DNA from: Alphaproteobacteria bacterium
GTDB lineage: Bacteria; Pseudomonadota; Alphaproteobacteria; Micropepsales; Micropepsaceae
Assembly (NCBI GenBank): GCA_013389115.1
Contig: JACADY010000014.1
Coordinates: 1 to 64,000 of the forward strand
DNA length: 64,000 nucleotides
Direction: 5' to 3'
Shown here: in pieces, positions 30,996 through 40,414 of the stretch
Layout of the letters: each line of letters opens with the position of its first letter
Position numbering within the stretch: the stretch's first letter is position 1
Made by a program: the position numbers and the translations under genes
Notes under the pieces: generated by a model
Told to the model about the DNA's origin: nothing
Databases searched by the model: none
Seen by the model: only the letters and a program-made list of their open reading frames with translations

Positions 30996-33900
30996 CTATT
31001 CGCCCGGCGCGGGTTCGGCATGCGATGCGGCGGCAGGTTCTTTCTTTTTTGGTGCGAACCAGTTGCGGACGAGCACGAAGAAATAAGGCGTCAGCAAGGT
31101 CACCATGATCGTCGCCGCCAACATGCCGCCCACGACGCCCGTGCCCACCGCCGTCTGACCGCCAGAGCCGGCGCCCGTCGCCGTCGCAAGCGGCAACACA
31201 CCGAAAATGAAGGCGAAGGAGGTCATCAGGATTGGGCGCAGTCGAGCGCGCGCAGCCTCCAGCGCCGCCTGCGCCTCGCTGTAACCCTGTTCGGCAAGGC
31301 TGCGGGCAAACTCGACGATGAGGATCGCGTTCTTCGCGGCCAAGCCCATCGTCGTCAACAGGGCGACCTGAAAATAGATGTCGTTCGAAAGACCGCGCAG
31401 ATTGGCCGCCAACACCGTGCCGAACAGGCCCAGCGGCACCACCAAAAGCACGGCCATGGGGATGGTCCAGCTTTCGTATAGGGCCGCCAAACAGAGAAAG
31501 ACGACGATGAGCGAGATCGCATAAAGCGCGGGCCCTTGGCTGCCGGCCGCCTGCTCCTCGAAGGAGAGACCCGACCAGGCAACGCCGAGTCCGTTGGGAA
31601 GCTGGGCGGTCAGATCCACCATCTTCGCCATTGCATCGCCCGTGCTCACGCCTGCGGCGCCCTGACCCTGGATATTGAAGGAGGGTACGCCGTTGAAGCG
31701 CTCCAGCCTTGGCGAGGAATAGGTCCAGCTCGACTGCGCGAACGCGGTGAAGGGAACCATCCCGCCCTCGGCATTGCGCACATACCAGCGGCCAAGATCC
31801 TCCGGCGACATGCGGAAGGGTGCATCGCCCTGCACGTAAACGCGCTTGATCCTGCCGCGGTCGACGAAGTCATTCACATAGGAACCGCCCCAGGCGCTCG
31901 AGAGCGCATCATTCGCTTCGGCCGGAGACAGACCAAGGGAGGTCAAGCGCAGGTAGTCCAGATCGATATGCAATTGGGGCGCGTCCTGCTGGCCGTTGGG
32001 GCGCACGCCGCGCAGCGTCTCATCCTGCCCCGCCATTCCCAGCAATTGATTGCGCGCGTTGGTGAACGCGTCGCGATCCATGCCCCCGATATTGAGAAGC
32101 TGCATGTCGAAGCCGGATGCCGTGCCAAGCTCCATCACCGCGGGGGGCAGGATCGGGAATGCCATCGCATCGCGGATATGGCTGAAAGCCCCGAAGGCCC
32201 GTCCGACAATCGCCGGGGCACTGTTCTTGCCAGAGCCACGCTCATCCCAGGGCTTCAACTGCACGAACATCATGGCATTGTTCTGCCCGTTTCCGGCAAA
32301 GCTGAAGCCGATCACGTAGAAGGTGGAGTTGACCGCTTCGCTCTCCTGCTTGCGATAATAGTCATCGACCACCTTCATCACCGCTTCGGTCCGCTTCTCG
32401 GAGGCGCCCGCGGGCAATTGCACGAGGTTCATCACATAGCCCTGATCCTCATCGGGAAAGAACGAGGTGGGCAGGCGCATGAACAGCAGCCCCACGGCCA
32501 CGAGCGTGGCTGCGTAGATTGCAATGACCCTGGCGCCACGCTTCGGCGCAAGGGTGTGGCCAACCATGCGCTGGTAGAATTGCCCCAGCGACTCAAACCC
32601 TTTGTTGAACCAAGCAAAGAAGCGGCCGAACAGCGTGTGCGGGGCATGCGGCTCTTCATGCTTCAACAAAGTGGCGCAAAGCGCCGGCGTCAGCGTCAGT
32701 GCAACGAGCACCGAGAGCGCCATCGCGGAGACGATCGTGACCGAGAACTGGCGATAGATGATGCCGGTGGAGCCCTGGAACATGGCCATCGGCACGAAGA
32801 CCGCCGAGAGCACGAGCGCGATACCGATGAGCGCGCCGGTAATCTGAGACATCGACTGGCGGGTCGCTTCCCTTGGCGAGGCTCCCGTCTCGCGCATCAC
32901 GCGCTCGACATTCTCCACCACCACGATCGCGTCATCGACGAGAAGGCCAATCGCCAGCACCATACCGAACATGGTGAGGGTATTGACCGAGTAGCCGAAC
33001 AGGGCGAGGACGCCGAACGTGCCAAGGAGCACGACGGGAACCGCGATGGTGGGGATCAGCGTCGCGCGCCAGTTCTGCAGGAACACGAACATGACGATGA
33101 AGACGAGCACGATCGCTTCGAAGAGCGTCTTCACCACCTCTTCGATCGACTTCTCGACGAAGGGCGTCGTGTCGTAGGGGTAGACGACCGCAACGTCGCT
33201 CGGGAACAAGGGCGCAAGCTGAGCGATCCTGTCCTTGACGGCCTGAGCGACCTCGATCGCGTTCGCGCCGGAGGCCAGGCGGATGGCCATGCCAGCAGCC
33301 GGGCTTCCGTTGAAAAACGCGTGGGAGCCATAGCTGTCGGCACCCAGCTCGACACGGGCGACATCCGACAAGCGGACCGAGGCGGCATTGGGCCTTGCCA
33401 AGATAATGATGTCGCCGAATTCCTCCGGCGTGGACAGGAGCGACTGCGCCGACACGGGCGCGTTCAGTTGCTGGCCCTCGATGTAAGGTGCAGCACCGAC
33501 CTGGCCGGCCGAGACTTCGGCATTCTGGGCCTCAAGCGCCGCCTTCACATCGGCGGGGGTGAGGCCATAGCTGTGCAGGCGCTCTGGGTTGAGCCAGATG
33601 CGCATCGCATATTGCGAGCCGAAAAGCTGAACGTCGCCGACGCCGTCAACGCGGCTGATCTCGTCCTTCAGCGTCGAGGCCGCGAAATCGCCAAGGTCGA
33701 TCGAGGTCAATGTGCCATTGGGCGAGTAGAGCCCGACGACCATGAGGAAGTTGCGGACCGATTTGGCCACCTTCACGCCTTGCGTCTGCACCGCCTGGGG
33801 CAGCAGGGGCACCGCATTTTGCAGCTTGTTCTGCACCTGCACCTGCGCGATGTCGGGATCGACGCCCTGGTCAAAGGTGAGCGTGACGGAGGCGGTGCCC

Positions 33901-34154
33901 GAGGAATCGCTGTTCGAGGACATGTAGCGCAGATGATCAAGGCCGTTCATCTGCTGCTCGATCACCTGCGTGACCGAATCCTCCAGCGTCTTGGCCGAGG
34001 CGCCCGGATAGGTTGCCGTGATGGTGACGCTGGGCGGCGCGATCGCCGGGAACTATGCGATCGGCAGGCCGAAAATCGCCAAGGCGCCGGCAAGGGAGAT
34101 CGCGATCGCGATCACCCAAGCAAATACCGGCCGGTCGATGAAGAAAAATGACAT
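30996..34154 (-). pseudogene. RND multidrug efflux permease (AcrB/HAE1 family) with in-frame TAG at codon 34
   Basis: 1,052 codons from ATG 34152-34154 ([13 protein letters not shown]). The segment [21 protein letters not shown] has TAG at 34053-34055 where AcrB relatives have Gln (PVAQYPTIAPP). Beyond it the frame is open for 1,018 codons. Proton-relay residues are present: DD in [19 protein letters not shown] and Lys in [14 protein letters not shown]. Twelve spans and two large periplasmic loops are evident. Translation from the next internal start would miss TM1, so the pump is probably inactive unless the TAG is read through or is a sequence error. No outer-membrane partner gene follows. 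Confidence 0.87.
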
Positions 34155-34157
34155 GCC

Positions 34158-35330
34158 CTAGCCGCCCTCGGATCCCGAAGTCAGCGCGCTCAGATCGACG
34201 ACCATCGGCCGGGCCGGCGCCCCAGGCGCGATCTTCTGGGTTCCCTCAACGATCAGCCTGTCGCCGGCGGCCAGTCCTTCGGTGACGAGCCACTTGCTGC
34301 CGATGGCCTGCGCGGTTTCGATGATCCGCGCCTCAACGACGTCCTCCTTGTTGAGCACCATCGCGACCGCCTCGCCGCGCGCGTTGCGCGTGACGCCTTG
34401 CTGGGGCACGAGGATCGCCGCAGGGTCCTTGCCTTGCGATACGATCGCTTGGACAAACATGCCGGAGAGCAACAGGCGGTCGGGATTGGGAATAACGGCG
34501 CGCAACGCCACGGTTCCCGTGCCTTGATCGACCGTGACGTCGGTGAAGCTCAACTCACCTTCCTCTTCATAGGCGCTGCCATCCTCAAGGATGAGGCGGA
34601 CCTTGGCCCGGCCGCCCGCCGACTTGTCGGCCAGTGCGCGACGCAGGCTCAGCAATTGGGAGTTCGATTGCGTGAGGTCCACATAGACGCGGTCGAGCTG
34701 TTGAATGACGGCAAAGGGTTCTGCCTGCTCCGCGGTTGCAAGCGCGCCTGGCGTCACTGCGGATATGCCGATCACGCCATCAATCGGCGCCGTCACCTTC
34801 GTGAAGCCCAGATTGATACGCGCCGCGTCGAGGGCCGCCTTCTGCGCCGCGATGTCGGCGCGCGCCTCAGCCGCATTCGCCTTGGCCTCATCGTAGGATT
34901 GCTGGCTGATGTTCTTGGTTGCGAGGAGTCGCTCGCTTCGCCTCAGCTTGGCCTGCGCATCGGCGGAGGCTGCCTCGGCCTTCGCCAGAGCCGCTTCGGC
35001 ACTTGCGACCGCCGCCTGATAGGGGGCAGGCTCGATCTCATAGAGAACCTGACCCGCCTTGACGGTGCTGCCTTCCACGAACAGGCGGCTGCGGACGATG
35101 CCGCCCACCTGGGGGCGAACCTCGGAAATGAGAAAGGGTGATATCCGCCCGGCCAACTGGACCGTGCGTTCGACGCTTTGCGGCTCAACGACCACGACCC
35201 CCACTTCAGGGGCTGGGCGGGCGCCGCCGGCCTGTCCACCGGCCTCCGAGCCTCCACATGCCCCCAGAGGCGCTACCAACGCCAGGGCGGACAGCAATGC
35301 TGCAACTTTGAAATTCGCTCTCAATTCCAT
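34158..35330 (-). CDS. RND efflux periplasmic adaptor (membrane fusion lipoprotein)
   Basis: 390 residues from the ATG at 35328-35330. Signal peptide with lipobox LVAPLGAC, cysteine near residue 25. A lipoyl/biotinyl half-motif region, the coiled-coil hairpin EAALAKAEAASADAQAKLRR with RSERLLATKNISQQSYDEA, and a beta-barrel (VTAPIDGVIGISAVTPGALA) give the AcrA layout. It delivers substrates from the RND pump to an outer-membrane channel. Its TAG stop is followed in frame by GGC and the RND start, so the two genes are only three bases apart. A longer frame to 35411 lacks conserved sequence and would spoil the signal peptide. Confidence 0.9.
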   Translation of the reverse strand: MELRANFKVAALLSALALVAPLGACGGSEAGGQAGGARPAPEVGVVVVEPQSVERTVQLAGRISPFLISEVRPQVGGIVRSRLFVEGSTVKAGQVLYEIEPAPYQAAVASAEAALAKAEAASADAQAKLRRSERLLATKNISQQSYDEAKANAAEARADIAAQKAALDAARINLGFTKVTAPIDGVIGISAVTPGALATAEQAEPFAVIQQLDRVYVDLTQSNSQLLSLRRALADKSAGGRAKVRLILEDGSAYEEEGELSFTDVTVDQGTGTVALRAVIPNPDRLLLSGMFVQAIVSQGKDPAAILVPQQGVTRNARGEAVAMVLNKEDVVEARIIETAQAIGSKWLVTEGLAAGDRLIVEGTQKIAPGAPARPMVVDLSALTSGSEGG

Positions 35331-35397
35331 CACTTTGACCCCGAAACGTCCGCCCTGCCCTTGACCTGGACCATGGAAGGACCCAAATTGCGTATGG

Positions 35398-35413
35398 GAA
35401 TGAATGTTCATTC
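35398..35413. promoter_or_regulatory. Palindromic operator between efflux genes and tetR
   Basis: GAATGA-ATGT-TCATTC, perfect 6-bp arms with a 4-base centre, in the only AT-rich part of the divergent spacer. It is 67 bases upstream of the adaptor start and 93 bases upstream of the TetR gene, a position suited to repression of both. Confidence 0.6.
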
Positions 35414-35506
35414 TCAGTAGTGTAATTGGGAATTGTTTTAAGGTGTGTCAAGGCTCCATCGAGCCAATGAACAACAAAAAGAAGCAGTTAAAAGGGAGTA
35501 AGCAAA

Positions 35507-36127
35507 ATGGCCGATGCCGCTCTGGGGCGCCCCCTGACGAGACCAGCCGAAGGCAGCCGTGCGGACAAGAGATGGGCGCAGATCCTCGATGCCGCCGTCG
35601 CTCGCTTTGCCCGCGAAGGATTCCACGGTGCCAGCATGGCCAGCATCGCGGAAGAGGCCGGGATGAGCGTCGGCCAAATCTACCGCCACTTTGCCAACAA
35701 GGAAGCGATCATCGCCGCCATCGTCGAGCGCGACGCGGATGAGACGGCCGCCCATTGCGCCAGTCTTCAGGTGGAGCCCGATGCGCTTGTAGAATCAATC
35801 GTTACCGATCTCGAAGCGGCGATGAACGGCGAGTCGCTTCAGGGCGGCGCGCCCTTACGCCTCGAGGTGCTGGCTGAAGCGGCGCGAAATCCGCGCATGG
35901 CCGCGCTGGTGCAAGGCGCCGATGCGCGACTTCGGGCGGCGGCGCGACAGGCCTTCACCCACACCTTGGGCGGACGCGCCGATCCGCAAAGCATCGAATC
36001 CCGGCTCGACATCATTGCCATGCTGTTTGACGGCGCCGCGAGCCGTTCGATCAAGAACCCCAACACCAACACGCGCGCGACGGCGGAGGCATTGAAGCCG
36101 CTCCTGCGGCTGTTGTTCGAGGGCTGA
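35507..36127 (+). CDS. TetR/AcrR family repressor
   Basis: 206 residues. The N-terminal helix-turn-helix is typical: ILDAAVARFAREGFHGASMA followed by SIAEEAGMSVGQIYRHFANK. The C-terminal ligand domain resembles TetR_C groups tied to drug efflux. It is divergent from the RND pump genes and probably controls them through the palindrome at 35398-35413. ATG 35507 follows AAGGGAGTAAGCAAA, a fair ribosome site. Confidence 0.88.
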   Translation: MADAALGRPLTRPAEGSRADKRWAQILDAAVARFAREGFHGASMASIAEEAGMSVGQIYRHFANKEAIIAAIVERDADETAAHCASLQVEPDALVESIVTDLEAAMNGESLQGGAPLRLEVLAEAARNPRMAALVQGADARLRAAARQAFTHTLGGRADPQSIESRLDIIAMLFDGAASRSIKNPNTNTRATAEALKPLLRLLFEG

Positions 36128-36206
36128 AACGCGGGGCGCCCTCACCGCATCCTGATGCCGTTCATTGTTGACAATAGGCGCCGCTTTCCGGCGCAAGGAG
36201 CAGAGC

Positions 36207-36515
36207 ATGACCGAAGGCGGCGATGATGCCTATGTCTATGACGAGGCAACCGGGGAATGGCGGCCGGCGTCGCAAAAAGGCGCAAGTGCCCCCGTCGAGG
36301 CAGCACGGGTCCGCGATGCCTCCGGCAATGCGCTGGCGGACGGCGATTCCGTTACGCTCATCAAGGATTTGAAGGTGAAGGGCGCGAACCGGACCTTGAA
36401 GCAGGGGACGGTCATCAAGTCGATCCGCCTCACCGACAATGCCGAGGAAATCGATTGCCGCTTCGAAGGGATCAAGGGCCTTGTCCTGCGAACGGAATTC
36501 GTCCGGAAGCGCTAG
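36207..36515 (+). CDS. PhnA/YjdM-like protein lacking the zinc ribbon
   Basis: 102 residues. The C-terminal 60 residues, GDSVTLIKDLKVKGANRTLK and then IRLTDNAEEIDCRFEGI, are the PhnA beta-barrel domain. The N-terminus (VYDEATGEWRPAS) has no CPxC pairs, so the zinc ribbon of E. coli YjdM is missing, as in many alphaproteobacterial members. Despite the old name it has no proven part in phosphonate use. The start at ATG 36207 is set by AAGGAG upstream. Confidence 0.8.
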   Translation: MTEGGDDAYVYDEATGEWRPASQKGASAPVEAARVRDASGNALADGDSVTLIKDLKVKGANRTLKQGTVIKSIRLTDNAEEIDCRFEGIKGLVLRTEFVRKR

Positions 36516-36582
36516 TGTCGTGATTTTGAAGTCCGCTTAATTCTCGATATCAGCGCCAGCGTGGACTTCAAATTCCCGGTGC

Positions 36583-37017
36583 TCAGAGCGCGGGGGGAAG
36601 GCGGCTCAGCTCGGTCCAGAAGGTAAGGACCTGGCGCAAGACAGTGCCAAAGGCCTTACCATCGAAAGGCTTGACCACATAGGCGCTCGCATGGCGCTCA
36701 AAGCACTCACGGATGTCCTTGGGCGAATGCGAGCTTGTGAACATGATCACAGGGATGGTCTTCAGGCGCTGGTCCTTCTTGAGTTCCTCCAGCAACGCCT
36801 TTCCATCCATGCGCGGCATATTCAAATCGAGAAAGATCAGCTGGGGCGGCCGCGCGCCCGGGTTGGGGCGCCGCTTCGTCAGCAGATCCAACGCCTCCAA
36901 TCCGTCATTGGCGACCGAGAGATTGCAGGCCGGCTCGCACCCGCTGAGCGCGCGCCTCGTTATTTCGACATCGCCTTCATTGTCTTCGACGAGAAGGATT
37001 TCGAGCACCGGCGTCAT
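36583..37017 (-). CDS. CheY-like response regulator (Rcp1 type)
   Basis: 144 residues, receiver only. The acidic pocket is ILLVEDNEGDVEITRRAL, the phosphorylation site LIFLDLNMPRMDGKALLEEL and the Lys motif AYVVKPFDG. The NEGDVEI and long alpha4 region match the Rcp1-like group that partners bacteriophytochrome or GGDEF/EAL sensors. Its ATG overlaps the TGA of an EAL-domain remnant (37014-37017), so its natural partner gene was cut by the insertion upstream. Confidence 0.87.
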   Translation of the reverse strand: MTPVLEILLVEDNEGDVEITRRALSGCEPACNLSVANDGLEALDLLTKRRPNPGARPPQLIFLDLNMPRMDGKALLEELKKDQRLKTIPVIMFTSSHSPKDIRECFERHASAYVVKPFDGKAFGTVLRQVLTFWTELSRLPPAL

Positions 37018-37117
37018 CCAAGTTTCTTGGCGTAGGCGGGTGCGCCATACTCGTTGAGCCACAGCGTGAGTTCACACCCCGGCATGGGCCTTGCGAAGTA
37101 GTATCCCTGCCCCTTGT
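37014..37117 (-). pseudogene. EAL-domain phosphodiesterase, C-terminal stub
   Basis: About 34 codons ending in TGA at 37014. The reading NKGQGYYFARPMPGCELTLW is the end of an EAL domain (usually GYxFxRPMP). The frame is cut by the IS3 remnant that begins at 37118. The rest of the protein is not present on the far side, so the insertion was followed by deletion. Confidence 0.7.
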
Positions 37118-37505
37118 TGACCAACCCCCACTTGGTGGTCCGTTGCGGATGTTAGTTTCAAATCTGTATTTGGGCTAACCCTCCCGGCTGAGGGCCCCAT
37201 ACAGCCAGCGAAGAGGGGAGGGCTATGGTCTCTAGAGTCGGGGGTCTGTATCCCAATGAGCTATGTGGCCTGATGGTATTGTAGTGCCGTCGCCACGCTT
37301 CGATCAGGATCAGGGATTCCTTCAGTGTCGTAAAGATCTCACCCGATAGCAATTCGTCTCGCAGTTTGCCATTGAAGCTCTCGTTGTAGCCGTTCTCCCA
37401 GGGCGAGCCGGGTTCGATGTAGAGGGTCTTCACGCCGATCTGACCGAGCCATTCGCGGACAGCTTTAGCGATAAACTCAGGCCCGTTGTCGGAGCGAATG
37501 TGCTC
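37118..37505 (-). mobile_element. IS3-family element, 3' part only
   Basis: An OrfB fragment runs from about 37505 to the TGA at 37158: [20 protein letters not shown], then [20 protein letters not shown], then [16 protein letters not shown], the last Asp and Glu of the DDE triad region. The element's end at 37118 has TGACC and GGTGGTCC. The same end pattern (GGACCAC-NNN-GTGGGGG then GTCA) is seen at 52459-52482. The 5' half, including OrfA, is missing; a palindromic repeat follows. Confidence 0.82.
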
Positions 37506-37540
37506 TGGCGGAGGTCATCGTTCGTTAAGGCCTGCCCGCG

Positions 37541-37578
37541 AGGGCATGATCCGATCCAGCAGATTCGGATCATGCTCT
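37541..37578. repeat. Palindromic repeat, second copy of the alphaproteobacterial type
   Basis: Stem GCATGATCCGA (37544-37554) with TCGGATCATGC (37565-37575) around a 10-base loop, extended by three more pairs, one of them G-T. The sequence after it (CGCTTTTTTTGGCCAACCGGT then CGCCTTCGCC) parallels the unit at 11117-11180. It lies between the IS3 remnant and the hsaF-like gene, where it may serve as that operon's terminator. Confidence 0.65.
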
Positions 37579-37659
37579 CATCTCCTTCACTTGCCCGCTT
37601 TTTTTGGCCAACCGGTGTTCATCGCCGCCTTCGCCAGGACAGCTTGGCCGCAAGACGCT

Positions 37660-38691
37660 TCAGTTGCCGCGGCTCTTTGCAAGGTCAAGCGCGACGTCCA
37701 TGATCATGTCCTCTTGACCGCCGACCATGCGGCGGCGGCCGAGTTCCATGAGGATGTCGCGGACATCAAGACTGTGATCGGCGGCGGCCTTTTCGGCGTG
37801 GCGCAAGAAACTCGAATAGACGCCCGCGTAGCCGAGCGAAAGCGTCTCGCGGTCGACCCGCACCGGCCTGTCCTGCAGAGGCCGGACAAGCTCTTCGGCG
37901 GCGTCCATCAACGCGAAGAGATTGGTGCCGTGATTCCAGCCATAGACATCGGCGGCGGCGATAAAGACCTCAAGCGGCGCGTTGCCGGCGCCTGCACCCA
38001 TGCCGGCAAGCGAGGCGTCAACCCGCACGGCGCCGTTCTTCACCGCAGCAATCGAGTTCGCAACGCCGAGCGAGAGATTGTGGTGCGCGTGGATGCCCCG
38101 TTCGGTCTCGGGCTTCAGAACGCGGTCATAGGCCTGAAGGCGGGCCGCGACATCATCCATCGTCATCGCACCGCCGCTGTCGGTGACATAGACGCAATGC
38201 GCGCCGTAGTCTTCCATCAGTTTGGCCTGCGCGGCCAACAATTCCGGCGGAGCCATATGGCTCATCATGAGGAAGCCGGACACGTCCATGCCCATCTTGC
38301 GCGCCGCCTCGATATGCTGTCGTGACACATCTGCTTCGGTGCAATGGGTCGCGACGCGGACGGAACGGACGCCAAGGCCGAAGGCATGTTTGAGGTCATG
38401 GACGGTGCCGATGCCCGGCAGCAGCAAAGTCGTCAGGCGGGCATGCTTCAACACCTCAGCCACCGCCTCGATCCAAGCCCAATCCGTGTGTGCGCCAAAG
38501 CCATAGTTGAACGAGGATCCCGAAAGGCCATCGCCGTGCGCAACCTCGATCGCATCCACCTTCGCTTCATCGAGGGCACGGGCGATCGCGCGGACCTGAT
38601 CGAGCGTGTAGCGGTGACGGATGGCATGCATGCCATCGCGCAGCGTGACGTCCTGGATGTAGAGCTTTGAGGCCGGGGTTGGCGGTGTCAT
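37660..38691 (-). CDS. 4-hydroxy-2-oxovalerate/oxohexanoate aldolase (HsaF/DmpG family)
   Basis: 343 residues. Class II aldolase that splits 4-hydroxy-2-oxoacids into pyruvate and an aldehyde. Catalytic motif [18 protein letters not shown] has the Arg-Asp pair, and [16 protein letters not shown] the metal-binding His residues. Length matches HsaF, BphI and DmpG. It overlaps the dehydrogenase gene by four bases; the two enzymes form a channelling complex in known systems. Last gene of the seven-gene meta-cleavage operon. Confidence 0.92.
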   Translation of the reverse strand: MTPPTPASKLYIQDVTLRDGMHAIRHRYTLDQVRAIARALDEAKVDAIEVAHGDGLSGSSFNYGFGAHTDWAWIEAVAEVLKHARLTTLLLPGIGTVHDLKHAFGLGVRSVRVATHCTEADVSRQHIEAARKMGMDVSGFLMMSHMAPPELLAAQAKLMEDYGAHCVYVTDSGGAMTMDDVAARLQAYDRVLKPETERGIHAHHNLSLGVANSIAAVKNGAVRVDASLAGMGAGAGNAPLEVFIAAADVYGWNHGTNLFALMDAAEELVRPLQDRPVRVDRETLSLGYAGVYSSFLRHAEKAAADHSLDVRDILMELGRRRMVGGQEDMIMDVALDLAKSRGN

Positions 38692-39620
38692 GCGGCAGCC
38701 CTCTTGCGCTCGGCGATGCGCTCGGCCGTGCGTAGCGCCGCCGAGGTCATGATGTCCAGATTGCCGGCATAGGCGGGCAGATAATGCGCGGCGCCTTCCA
38801 CCTCCAGGAAGACCGTGACCTTGAGGCCGGCGAAATCTCCGCCCATCTCGGGGATGTGGAGCCGTTGATTGTGCGTGATCCGCTCGAACTGGACCTTCTG
38901 CTTCAGCCGATAGCCCGGTACATAGGCCTTCACCTCGTGGACCATGTCTTGGATTGACGCCTCGATCTCGGCCTCCTCGGCGCCCTCACAAAGGCAATAG
39001 ACGGTGTCGCGCATGATGAGCGGCGGCTCGGCCGGATTGAGGATGATCACCGCCTTGCCCCGGCGCGCGCCGCCTACGACCTCGATCGCCTTTGCGGTCG
39101 TCTCGGTGAACTCATCGATATTGGCGCGCGTACCTGGACCTGCGGACTTGGAGGCGATGGAGGCGACAATCTCGCCGTAGATGACAGGGCTGACGCGGCC
39201 CACCGCCGCCACCATCGGAATCGTCGCCTGGCCGCCGCAGGTCACCATGTTGACATTCTGCGCATCCAAATGCGCCGCGCCGTTGACCGGCGGCACAACA
39301 TAAGGCCCGATCGCCGCCGGCGTCAGATCGATCACGCGCTTGCCATGAGCCCGCAAAATCTCATCGTGCTTCTTGTGCGCGCCCGCCGAGGTCGCGTCGA
39401 AAACAATCGCGATGTCGTCGAATTGTGGCAGGCTGACAAGGCCATCGATGCCGCCAGAAGTCGTTGCCACGCCTAACCGTTCTGCCCTTGCAAGCCCGTC
39501 GGATTGCGGATCGATGCCGACAAGCGCCGCCATTTCCAGCGTTTTCGACAGGCGCTTCACCTTGATCATCAGATCCGTGCCGATATTGCCCGAACCGATG
39601 ATGGCGACCTTGGTCTTCAT
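38688..39620 (-). CDS. Acylating acetaldehyde/propionaldehyde dehydrogenase (HsaG/DmpF family)
   Basis: 310 residues from ATG 39620. The NAD motif is [20 protein letters not shown], the catalytic Cys lies in [20 protein letters not shown] and [14 protein letters not shown] is a family marker. It turns the aldehyde released by the aldolase into an acyl-CoA. A longer frame reaching 39962 lies inside the hydratase gene and is not used. Its start overlaps the hydratase stop (ATGA), and its stop overlaps the aldolase start. Confidence 0.92.
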   Translation of the reverse strand: MKTKVAIIGSGNIGTDLMIKVKRLSKTLEMAALVGIDPQSDGLARAERLGVATTSGGIDGLVSLPQFDDIAIVFDATSAGAHKKHDEILRAHGKRVIDLTPAAIGPYVVPPVNGAAHLDAQNVNMVTCGGQATIPMVAAVGRVSPVIYGEIVASIASKSAGPGTRANIDEFTETTAKAIEVVGGARRGKAVIILNPAEPPLIMRDTVYCLCEGAEEAEIEASIQDMVHEVKAYVPGYRLKQKVQFERITHNQRLHIPEMGGDFAGLKVTVFLEVEGAAHYLPAYAGNLDIMTSAALRTAERIAERKRAAA

Positions 39621-40399
39621 GCCTTCCCCCTCACCGTCAGCTTCGGGAAGCCTTCGATCTCGATTTCGTAAGTCGCGGCCAGGAACGGCGTCATCGGCCC
39701 CAGCGCGCCAGCAAGGATGATGTCGCCCGCACGCAGCGGATCGCCCAAGGCGGCGGCCGTGCCCGCAAGCCAGGAGAGCGCGATCAACGGGTCGCCCAGC
39801 GTCGCTGCGCCCTTGCCCGAGGAGACAAGCTCGCCGTCCTTGCGCAATGTCATTGCGCGCGTGCAGAGATCCGTGCCGGATTGATAGGGGAGTTCGGTAC
39901 CCAGCGCGAAGGCGCCGCTGGAGGCATTGTCGGCGATCGTGTCGACAATGTTGATATCCCAATTGGCAATCGCGCTGTCGACGATCTCGGCCGAAGCGGC
40001 GATGCAGGCGATAAAGGGTGCAATCTCCCCGGCGGGCACTGGCTTTGGGATGTCGGCGCTCAGCACAAACGCGATCTCGGCCTCGATGCGCGGCGCGATG
40101 AAGCCGCCCAAGGGGACCGTCACCTCATCGCCGCGATAGCACATGTCATCGAAGAGGACGCCGAAATCGGGCTGGTCGACACCCAACTGCTTTTGCACCG
40201 CCGCGGAGGTGAGGCCGATCTTGCGGCCCACAATGCGGCGCCCTTCGCGCAGCTTGCGGCGCGCATTGATCTTTTGAACCTCATAGGCGGCCGCAATGCC
40301 CCTTTCGGGCAAATCGCCCCGCACGGGAGCAATGGCGCGAGCGGCGCGCCTTGCATCAAACAGGCGCGCGGCGATGCAATCTATCGAGACTATGGTCAC
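39617..40399 (-). CDS. 2-hydroxypenta-2,4-dienoate hydratase (HsaE/MhpD family)
   Basis: 260 residues, starting with GTG 40399 (an AAAGG lies upstream). It hydrates the dienoate from ring cleavage to the 4-hydroxy-2-oxoacid used by the aldolase. Family motifs: [41 protein letters not shown] with metal-binding Glu residues, and [13 protein letters not shown]. Stop overlaps the dehydrogenase start. Confidence 0.9.
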   Translation of the reverse strand: MTIVSIDCIAARLFDARRAARAIAPVRGDLPERGIAAAYEVQKINARRKLREGRRIVGRKIGLTSAAVQKQLGVDQPDFGVLFDDMCYRGDEVTVPLGGFIAPRIEAEIAFVLSADIPKPVPAGEIAPFIACIAASAEIVDSAIANWDINIVDTIADNASSGAFALGTELPYQSGTDLCTRAMTLRKDGELVSSGKGAATLGDPLIALSWLAGTAAALGDPLRAGDIILAGALGPMTPFLAATYEIEIEGFPKLTVRGKA

Positions 40400-40414
40400 G
40401 CTTGGAGTAGCCTT

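Noticed and set aside
31536-34151. Long plus-strand open frame of about 870 codons
   Set aside because: It is antisense to the RND pump, has an extreme content of His, Arg, Asp and Gln, and shows no domain. It is a by-product of GC-rich codon use.
22122-34160. Reassignment of TAG to glutamine in this genome
   Set aside because: TAG also ends many intact genes here (1125-2060, 6579-7355, 9868-11004, 23737-25020, 28659-29045, 42710-43915) at the expected protein lengths, and the TAGs in the dehydrogenase and IS3 remnant do not sit at clear Gln positions. Local mutation, suppression or error explains the data better.
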